From Dokdonella fugitiva (lineage in GTDB: Bacteria > Pseudomonadota > Gammaproteobacteria > Xanthomonadales > Rhodanobacteraceae): a stretch of DNA of 64,000 nt. The stretch is from the NCBI RefSeq assembly GCF_004342425.1, contig NZ_SLWQ01000006.1, positions 124,001 to 188,000 on the forward strand, written 5' to 3'. This document shows positions 58,705 to 64,000 of the stretch, in pieces. Within the stretch, counting starts at the first letter, position 1; every line of letters starts with the position of its first letter. Both the position numbers and the translations under genes were made by a program. Under the pieces are notes generated by a model. It did no database searches, was not told the DNA's origin, and saw only the letters and a program-made list of their open reading frames with translations.

Positions 58705-60246
58705 ATGAATCACCAGCCATCATCCAATGCCGCGCGCAAGCGCGACCAGCATGCCGTCGTCATCGCCGGCGGCGGGCCGACCGGGCTCATGCTCGCGGGC
58801 GAGCTCGCGCTCGCGGGCGTCGACGCCGTGATCGTCGAGCGGCGCGCGAGCGAGCAACTCGAAGGTTCGCGCGCAGGCGGCCTGCACGTGCGCACGATCG
58901 AAGTGCTCGACCAGCGCGGCATCGCCGAGCGTTTCGTCCTGCAGGGCACGCGCCATCCGGTCGTGCACGCGCATCCGGCGCAGCTCGACATCAGCGACAC
59001 GCCGACGCGACATCCATACACGCTCGGCCTGTGGCAGGGCCACATCGAGCGCACGCTCGCCGCGTGGGTCGGCGAGCTCGGCGTGCCGATCCTGCGCGGA
59101 CGCGAGGTCGTCGGTTTCGTGCAGGACGACGACGGCGTCGAGGTGCGGCTCGGCGACGGCACGTCGTTGCGCGCGCGCTACCTCGTCGGCTGCGACGGCG
59201 GCCGCAGCGTCGTCCGCAAGGCCGCGGGCATCGGGTTCCCGGGCTGGGATGCGACCAGGAGCTGGCTCATCGCCGAGACGCGGATGAGCGACGAACCGGC
59301 ATGGGGCATGCGCGAGGATGCGATCGGCACGCACGGTATCGGCAAGTCCGGCACCGACGGCTTCGTGCGCCTCGTACTGACCGAACGCGAGCTGGCTTCG
59401 GAGGGCGAGCCGACCCTGCGTGACATCAGCGACGCGCTCGTCGCGGTCTACGGCACGGACTTCGGCCTGCATGACCCGATCTGGATGTCCCGCTTCAACG
59501 ACACGACGCGCCAGGCCGCGACCTATCGCGACCGTCGCGTGCTGCTCGCGGGCGACGCCGCGCACGTGCATCCGCCGGTCGGTGGCCAGGGTCTCAACCT
59601 CGGCGTGCAGGACGCGGTCAACCTCGGCTGGAAACTCGCGCAGGTCGTCAGGGGCGCCGCACCCGAAGGCCTGCTCGACACCTACCATGCAGAGCGTCAC
59701 GCCGTCGGCGCACGCGTGCTGCGCAACACGATGGCGCAGGTCGCGCTCGGCCGCAGCGACGAACGCACCAAGGCACTCGCGGCGGTGATGGTCGAGCTGC
59801 TTGGCGCCGACGATGCGCGGCGCGCGTTCGCGGCCGAGATGAGCGGGCTCGCGATCCGCTACGACCTCGGCGAAGGCCACCCGCTGCTCGGGCGGCGCAT
59901 GCCCGATCTCGATCTCGCCACCCAAGGCGGCGCGCTGCGCACATACACGCTGTTGCACGAGGCGCGGCCGCTGCTGCTCGACTTCAGTGGACGCGCGGCC
60001 CCCGACATCGCCGGGTGGCGCGATCGCGTGCAGTACGTCGCTGCGCGGTGCGAGGGACCATGGGAGCTGCCCGCGATCGGCACGGTACCGGCGCCGGGCT
60101 CCGTCCTCGTGCGTCCGGACGGCTACGTCGCATGGGTCGGGGAAGGTTCGCACGAAGGCCTCGCGGAGGCGCTCGCAACCTGGTTCGGGCCCGCCGCGGC
60201 CCGGTCTTCGCGGCGCATGCGCAGTGGCCATGACAGCGCGCCCTGA
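58705..60246 (+). CDS. FAD-dependent aromatic hydroxylase/monooxygenase
   Basis: The 513-residue product has the Rossmann motif AVVIAGGGPTGLMLAGELAL (Gly22-Gly27) and the RAGGLHVRTIEVLDQRG segment. It also has YLVGCDGGRSVVRKAAGIGF (DG motif) and LLAGDAAHVHPPVGGQGLNL (GD motif). It belongs to the class A group containing PgaE, RdmE and related polyketide and phenol hydroxylases, with a C-terminal thioredoxin-like domain (RPLLLDFSG, VLVRPDGYVAW). It would hydroxylate an aromatic substrate using NAD(P)H and oxygen. GGAGG lies before the ATG. No pathway genes adjoin it, so the substrate is open. Confidence 0.92.
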   Translation: MNHQPSSNAARKRDQHAVVIAGGGPTGLMLAGELALAGVDAVIVERRASEQLEGSRAGGLHVRTIEVLDQRGIAERFVLQGTRHPVVHAHPAQLDISDTPTRHPYTLGLWQGHIERTLAAWVGELGVPILRGREVVGFVQDDDGVEVRLGDGTSLRARYLVGCDGGRSVVRKAAGIGFPGWDATRSWLIAETRMSDEPAWGMREDAIGTHGIGKSGTDGFVRLVLTERELASEGEPTLRDISDALVAVYGTDFGLHDPIWMSRFNDTTRQAATYRDRRVLLAGDAAHVHPPVGGQGLNLGVQDAVNLGWKLAQVVRGAAPEGLLDTYHAERHAVGARVLRNTMAQVALGRSDERTKALAAVMVELLGADDARRAFAAEMSGLAIRYDLGEGHPLLGRRMPDLDLATQGGALRTYTLLHEARPLLLDFSGRAAPDIAGWRDRVQYVAARCEGPWELPAIGTVPAPGSVLVRPDGYVAWVGEGSHEGLAEALATWFGPAAARSSRRMRSGHDSAP

Positions 60247-60391
60247 CTTCACCTCTGCATAGGCGGTTCGAACCGTGTCACGTGCGCATGCCCGAACGCG
60301 GCTGAACGATCGCCGACGCCCGTGCGCGCGGCGTTCCGCGGGATTCACGCCGCGCCGACTACAACGAGCCGCTCCGCCACAAGGGAAACCC

Positions 60392-60895
60392 ATGATGGAC
60401 ACGCACGACGAACCGCGCACCGTTCCCTCGCTGGACCTGCATCGCTATCTCGGCACCTGGTACGAGATCGCGCGCCTGCCGGAGCGGCATGAGCCCGCCG
60501 ATTACACCGACATCACCGCGACCTACACGCTCGACGACGATGGCAGCGTGCGTGTCGACAACCGCGCGCTCGACCGCGAAGGCGAACCCGCGCAGGCCAT
60601 CGGCAAGGCGACGGTCGTCGAAGGCAGCGGCAATGCCAAGCTCGAAGTCAGCTTCATGCCCGAAGGCCTGCGCTGGGTCCCCTTCACGAAGGGTGACTAC
60701 TGGGTGCTGCGCATCGACGGCGGTTACCACACGGCGCTCGTCGGCACGCCCGATCGCAGGCACCTCTGGCTGCTGTCGCGCACGCCGACGATCGACCCGG
60801 CCACGCGCAGCGCGTTCCTCGACACCGCCGTGCAACAGGGCTACGACCTCGACGGACTCATCACGACGCCGCACCGGGGCATCGTGACGGCCTGA
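60392..60895 (+). CDS. blc: Lipocalin family protein
   Basis: The 167-residue product has LDLHRYLGTWYEIARLPERH, the lipocalin GxW motif. It continues with ATYTLDDDGSVRVDNRALDR, AKLEVSFMPEGLRWVPFTKG and DYWVLRIDGGYHTALVGTPD. RRHLWLLSRTPTID carries the conserved late Arg of the Blc type. Unlike E. coli Blc it has neither a signal peptide nor a lipobox cysteine, so it is predicted to be cytosolic. The start could be either of two adjacent ATGs (60392/60395). A hairpin follows the stop. Confidence 0.88.
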   Translation: MMDTHDEPRTVPSLDLHRYLGTWYEIARLPERHEPADYTDITATYTLDDDGSVRVDNRALDREGEPAQAIGKATVVEGSGNAKLEVSFMPEGLRWVPFTKGDYWVLRIDGGYHTALVGTPDRRHLWLLSRTPTIDPATRSAFLDTAVQQGYDLDGLITTPHRGIVTA

Positions 60896-60901
60896 AGGTA
60901 A

Positions 60902-60930
60902 CGCGCCGGACCGTTCGCGGGTCCGGCGCG
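60902..60930 (+). terminator. Terminator hairpin after the lipocalin gene
   Basis: CGCGCCGGACC and GGTCCGGCGCG form an 11-bp stem with a 7-base loop, seven bases after the stop codon and 62 bases before the antiporter start. Confidence 0.7.
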
Positions 60931-60992
60931 GCATCTCGACGCGGCGACCTGATTTCGGCGACAGTTCGCCGATCGATGCCGGGAACGCCGCC

Positions 60993-62576
60993 ATGGATTT
61001 CGTCCACCTGTTCCAGCTGACCATCGCGATGATCCTCGCGATGATCGTCCTGCACTACCTCGCCCATCGCGCGGGCCTGCCGCCGCCGGTCGCGCTGATC
61101 GTCGGCGGCGCGACGCTCGCCTTCGCGCCGGGGCTGAGTTCGTTCCCGATCAATCCCGAACTCGTGCTCGTGCTGTTCCTGCCGCCGCTGCTCATGGACA
61201 GCGCGTGGGTGATCGCGCTCGGCCAGTTGAAGCGGCACACGATCGGCATCGCCGCGCTCGCGGTCGGTGCGGTGCTGTTCACGACACTCGTGGTCGCGGT
61301 CGTCGCGCACCTCCTGGTCCCGTCGCTGCCGTGGGCCGCGTGCGCGGCGCTCGGCGCGGTCGTCGCGCCGCCGGATGCGGTCTCCGCGCGCGCCGTGCTC
61401 GAGCGCGTGAAGCTGCCGCGGCGGCTCAGGATCCTGCTCGAAGGCGAAAGCCTGCTCAACGACGCGACCGGCCTCGTGCTGTTCCGCTTCGCGATCACCG
61501 CAGGCATCACGGGCCAGTTCAGCGCGGGTGCGGCGATCGGCCAGTTCGTGCTGCTCGCGGTCGGCGGCGCGGTCATCGGCAGCATCGTCGGCTACACCTG
61601 GGTCAAGCTCGCGCGCCGCCTCGACGACGAATACCTCATCATCGCGGCAACGTCGCTGCTGTCGTGGATCGCCTACCTGCTCGCCGAGCGCGTGCACGTG
61701 TCCGGCGTGATCGCCACGGTCACCACCGGCCTCATCGTGAGCTGGCACGCGCACACGGTGATCTCGGCGTCGGCGCGCATGCGCGGCGGTTCGTTCTGGG
61801 ACACGATGATCTTCCTGATCGAGGCCGGCGTGTTCATGCTCATTGGCCTGTCGCTGCGCGGCGTGATCGAGCGCGCCGGCGGCCTCGGGCCGATCATCGA
61901 AACGATGGGCGTGCCGAGCCTCGCGATCCTCGCCGCGATCACCGCCGCACGCTTCGCATGGATGTTCGCCTCCGACGCGATCATCCTCGCGTGCCGGCGC
62001 ATCGGCCTCACGCGCCACGCGCCGATCGGGCCGCGTGCATCCACCGTCCTGAGCTGGGCCGGCGTGCGCGGCGTCGTCACGCTCGCGCTCGCGCTGAGCG
62101 TGCCGGACGCGTTCCCCGGCCACGACTTCATCCTCGTCGCCGCCTCGGTCGTGATCCTCGGCACCGTGCTGCTGCAGGCGACCACGTTCAATCGCGTCAT
62201 CGCCTGGGCGAGGCTGTCGGAAGCGCCGTCCGAAAAACCGCCGCTGACGATGCACGAAGCGGAGGCGGCGATGGCCCAGGTGCAGCTCGCGATCGTCGAG
62301 CGCAATGCCTACGACGCCGACGGCAAGCTCGTCCATCCACAATTGCTCGATCGCTACCAGCGCAGGGCCAGCGCAAGCATCAACTATGCGGCGCGCCCCG
62401 ATCACTACTCGCCGATGCTGCACGCACACTTCGACCTCGTGCTCGCCGCCGTCGCGATCGGCCGCGCCGAACTCATCCGCCTGCACCGCGCCGGCGAAAT
62501 CGATGACGACACGCTGCACGAACTCGAACGCGATCTCGACCTCGAGGAACTCGGCGCGTTGTCGGCGAAGTCGTGA
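60993..62576 (+). CDS. CPA1-type Na+(K+)/H+ antiporter
   Basis: The 527-residue product has about 12 membrane helices in the first 400 residues. LVLFLPPLLMDSAWVI, LGAVVAPPDAVSARAVLERV (the DPVAV-equivalent), ILLEGESLLNDATGLVLFRF with the Asn-Asp ion-binding pair, and VLSWAGVRGVVTLALALSVP are all canonical for CPA1/NhaP-type exchangers. A cytosolic C-terminal domain of about 115 residues (MAQVQLAIVERNAYDADGKL onward) is helical. It would exchange protons for sodium or potassium across the inner membrane and help pH or ion balance. It appears monocistronic. Confidence 0.93.
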   Translation: MDFVHLFQLTIAMILAMIVLHYLAHRAGLPPPVALIVGGATLAFAPGLSSFPINPELVLVLFLPPLLMDSAWVIALGQLKRHTIGIAALAVGAVLFTTLVVAVVAHLLVPSLPWAACAALGAVVAPPDAVSARAVLERVKLPRRLRILLEGESLLNDATGLVLFRFAITAGITGQFSAGAAIGQFVLLAVGGAVIGSIVGYTWVKLARRLDDEYLIIAATSLLSWIAYLLAERVHVSGVIATVTTGLIVSWHAHTVISASARMRGGSFWDTMIFLIEAGVFMLIGLSLRGVIERAGGLGPIIETMGVPSLAILAAITAARFAWMFASDAIILACRRIGLTRHAPIGPRASTVLSWAGVRGVVTLALALSVPDAFPGHDFILVAASVVILGTVLLQATTFNRVIAWARLSEAPSEKPPLTMHEAEAAMAQVQLAIVERNAYDADGKLVHPQLLDRYQRRASASINYAARPDHYSPMLHAHFDLVLAAVAIGRAELIRLHRAGEIDDDTLHELERDLDLEELGALSAKS

Positions 62577-62733
62577 CCGGGAACATGCGACGACGCATGC
62601 CTTTCGGTTCTCCGCCTCGTACGAACGATGCATACCGCTCCGTTCGCCCTCGGCGCAGGCCAGGAGGGCCGGAGTCGCTCGGGAAGGCGGCGCGCGGGGG
62701 AGTCATCACCAAGCCGCTGGTGATCGTGGGTAG

Positions 62734-63024
62734 GAAGAAGATACATTCTTCCAAGTGTGGCTCACGAACTTCGTCGATTGCCTAGACGAAGCGAACACGA
62801 TCAGCTCGCCGCAGCCGCATCGCCTGCAGGGAAGAATCGGCGTCATCAAGACCCCGGCATTCGACGCAGGAAGATGGGACGGCTCCGATCTGTTCAGCGT
62901 TCCCCAAGACCCGAACAATAGGATCTTCTGCACGGACCGGTTCATGGAGGCATGGAGAGCCGCTTCGCTTCGCGGTGCCCTGTTTTCGCGACGACTGTTC
63001 GACCCTGAAGCCATTGTTTGCTGA
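62734..63024 (+). pseudogene. Remnant of an immunity-type protein (Imm11/double-CxxCG-like C-terminus)
   Basis: An open frame starts right after a stop at 62731 and runs to TGA at 63022-63024. It encodes FFQVWLTNFVDCLDEANT, IKTPAFDAGRWDGSDLF, NNRIFCTDRFMEAW and LFDPEAIVC. The RWDGSDLF...IFCT-x-RF pattern is what I associate with the C-terminal part of Imm11-type or double-CxxCG motif proteins, which are much longer. The piece has no good start (a GTG at 62755 is the only candidate) and visibly lower GC than its neighbours. It is best read as a 5'-truncated acquired gene. No partner toxin is present. Confidence 0.55.
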
Positions 63025-63124
63025 GGCGCGGCCGGGTAAGGGAGATCAGCGTCATGCCGCGAATCGGGCAGACAGAGCGCTGTGGGTGAGGCGGGAGGCG
63101 TGCGGGGGATAAAGATCAAAATGG

Positions 63125-63202
63125 ATTCCCGCTTTCGCGGGAATGACGTCGGTGGGCGGCGTCGGGTTACCCCACCCTGCCCTCCCCCGCGAGCGGGAGA
63201 GG
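63125..63202. repeat. ATTCCC-N8-GGGAAT palindrome plus CCTCCCCCGC inverted repeat (copy 3)
   Basis: ATTCCC-GCTTTCGC-GGGAAT at 63125-63144 is followed by CCTCCCCCGC-GA-GCGGGAGAGG at 63181-63202. Compared with 51864-51932 the first element is inverted while the second keeps its orientation. The surrounding 63025-63238 has no gene. Confidence 0.72.
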
Positions 63203-63238
63203 GCGGCGGTCGTGCGATGGTGCGACGACCTCGGTCCG

Positions 63239-64000
63239 TCAGCCCTTGTCGGCGGACGACTTCACTTCGGTGAAGACGTACTCGTGCTGGCCGTCGCGGG
63301 CGATGAGGCGGCGTTCGGTGTCGGTGTCGGCGCGCACGAGGAGGAAGCCGCTCGCGATCGGGTCGATCATCACGTAGGCGAGGCTGCCGTCGGTTTGCGG
63401 GCTGGTGGCGATCTCGGATTTGAAGGCGCCGACGTCCATCCAGGCCTTGCCGCCTTCCTTCGTGACGATGATGTCGCCGAGTGCGTCGCTGTGGTAGCGC
63501 GGCGCGAGCGTGGCGAGGGCGGCGGCGTCGGCGGGGTACTGGATGAGCTTGCGTTGCGCGTCCCACGAGGCGCGGCTGCCTTTGGCATTGGCGTCGGCGG
63601 TCGCGAGGGCCTGCGGTTCGCCGTCGAACATGAGTTCGTTGAGGCGGCGCTTGAACGGCCCGCGCAGCATCACGCCTTCGTCGGAATTGGTGAGGATCAC
63701 CGCGCCGACCTTTTGATCCGGCCACCACATCATGTTGGAGTGGAAGCCGTCCATGTCGCCGCCGTGGTCGACGATGGTAACGCCGTCGCTCTTGTCGACC
63801 ATCAGTGCCATCGCATAATCGCGGTCGACGCCGAGCGCGATCTGCGGCTGGCGGCGCTCCAGCAGCGCGGCTTCGCCGATGTAGCGCGTGCCGTCGGGCA
63901 GGAGGCCCTTGCGGATTTCCATCTGCACGTACTTGAGCAGGTCGTTGACCGTGCTCCACGCGGCGCCCGCGGGGCGCGAGGCGCGGATCGTGTCGTTTAG
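63239..64000 (-). CDS. Serine hydrolase (beta-lactamase/esterase family), C-terminal part
   Basis: The frame is open to the window edge and lacks its N-terminus. Visible are RPAGAAWSTVNDLLKYVQME, VDHGGDMDGFHSNMMWWPDQ (the H-G-G motif that replaces KTG in class C-like hydrolases) and VGAVILTNSDEGVMLRGPF. A C-terminal beta domain follows (DGQHEYVFTEVKSS). The SxxK and YxN motifs lie outside. Family members are penicillin-binding-protein-like esterases or peptidases, usually periplasmic. The stop codon is followed by a compound repeat at 63125-63202. Confidence 0.88.
   Translation of the reverse strand, partial: LNDTIRASRPAGAAWSTVNDLLKYVQMEIRKGLLPDGTRYIGEAALLERRQPQIALGVDRDYAMALMVDKSDGVTIVDHGGDMDGFHSNMMWWPDQKVGAVILTNSDEGVMLRGPFKRRLNELMFDGEPQALATADANAKGSRASWDAQRKLIQYPADAAALATLAPRYHSDALGDIIVTKEGGKAWMDVGAFKSEIATSPQTDGSLAYVMIDPIASGFLLVRADTDTERRLIARDGQHEYVFTEVKSSADKG

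Overview
The window is about 70% G+C. Its gene content points to a Gammaproteobacterium of the Xanthomonadales, most likely a Rhodanobacteraceae or Lysobacteraceae member (Dokdonella/Lysobacter-like). The reasons are a full-length YbiI zinc-finger protein, LytS/LytTR signalling, Ku plus LigD, REP-type intergenic repeats, and many secreted repeat proteins ending in a short F-x-DGF tail. That placement is an inference, because no rRNA or housekeeping marker is present. I see no tRNA, rRNA, CRISPR array, intact prophage or intact insertion sequence. High GC produces very long open frames antisense to real genes, and these are left out.

Region 1 (1-13 kb): the end of a carboxymuconolactone decarboxylase-like gene, ybiI, a secreted beta-helix protein, a membrane-anchored Mrr-type nuclease-like protein, a secreted FG-GAP protein, a small DUF3761 protein, a YCII/ECF42 sigma pair, a LytS/LytTR two-component operon and a secreted HAF-repeat protein. 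Region 2 (13-26 kb): an acyl-CoA ligase, a 749-residue secreted protein of unknown family, a GST, an ankyrin protein, a DUF998 membrane protein, a methyltransferase of an archaeal-looking family, and an NHL-type propeller protein divergent from a CadC-like transmembrane regulator. Region 3 (26-36 kb): ohr, a tight operon of cupredoxin, EAL phosphodiesterase and outer-membrane barrel, a small cysteine-rich secreted peptide with a membrane CPYC glutaredoxin, an M14 peptidase with a DUF429 protein, and a second propeller paralogue.

Region 4 (36-46 kb): a paoABC-like molybdenum aldehyde oxidoreductase operon, then a genome-maintenance cluster: ligD, ku, a UdgX-type uracil-DNA glycosylase, a cupin, an AlkB-type dioxygenase, a metallothionein-like peptide and a DUF3175 protein. 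Region 5 (46-56 kb): a MarR regulator with a clear palindromic operator beside an alpha/beta hydrolase, a secreted delta-60 repeat protein, a TPR protein, an ECF41 sigma factor with its carboxymuconolactone decarboxylase partner, and a secreted multidomain GH18 chitinase with LacI-type operator-like palindromes upstream. Region 6 (56-64 kb): SRPBCC, DUF72 and DUF1801 genes, an FAD monooxygenase, a lipocalin, a Na+/H+ antiporter, a low-GC remnant of an immunity-like protein, and the C-terminal part of a serine hydrolase.

The window has several recurring themes. One is a family of secreted beta-propeller, beta-helix and repeat proteins carrying an F-x-DGF tag. Another is two propeller paralogues that share an upstream element at exactly the same distance from the start codon. 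The third is several intergenic repeat families: REP/REPIN-like elements, ATTCCC-N8-GGGAAT palindromes and an ACACGAAGGA inverted repeat.
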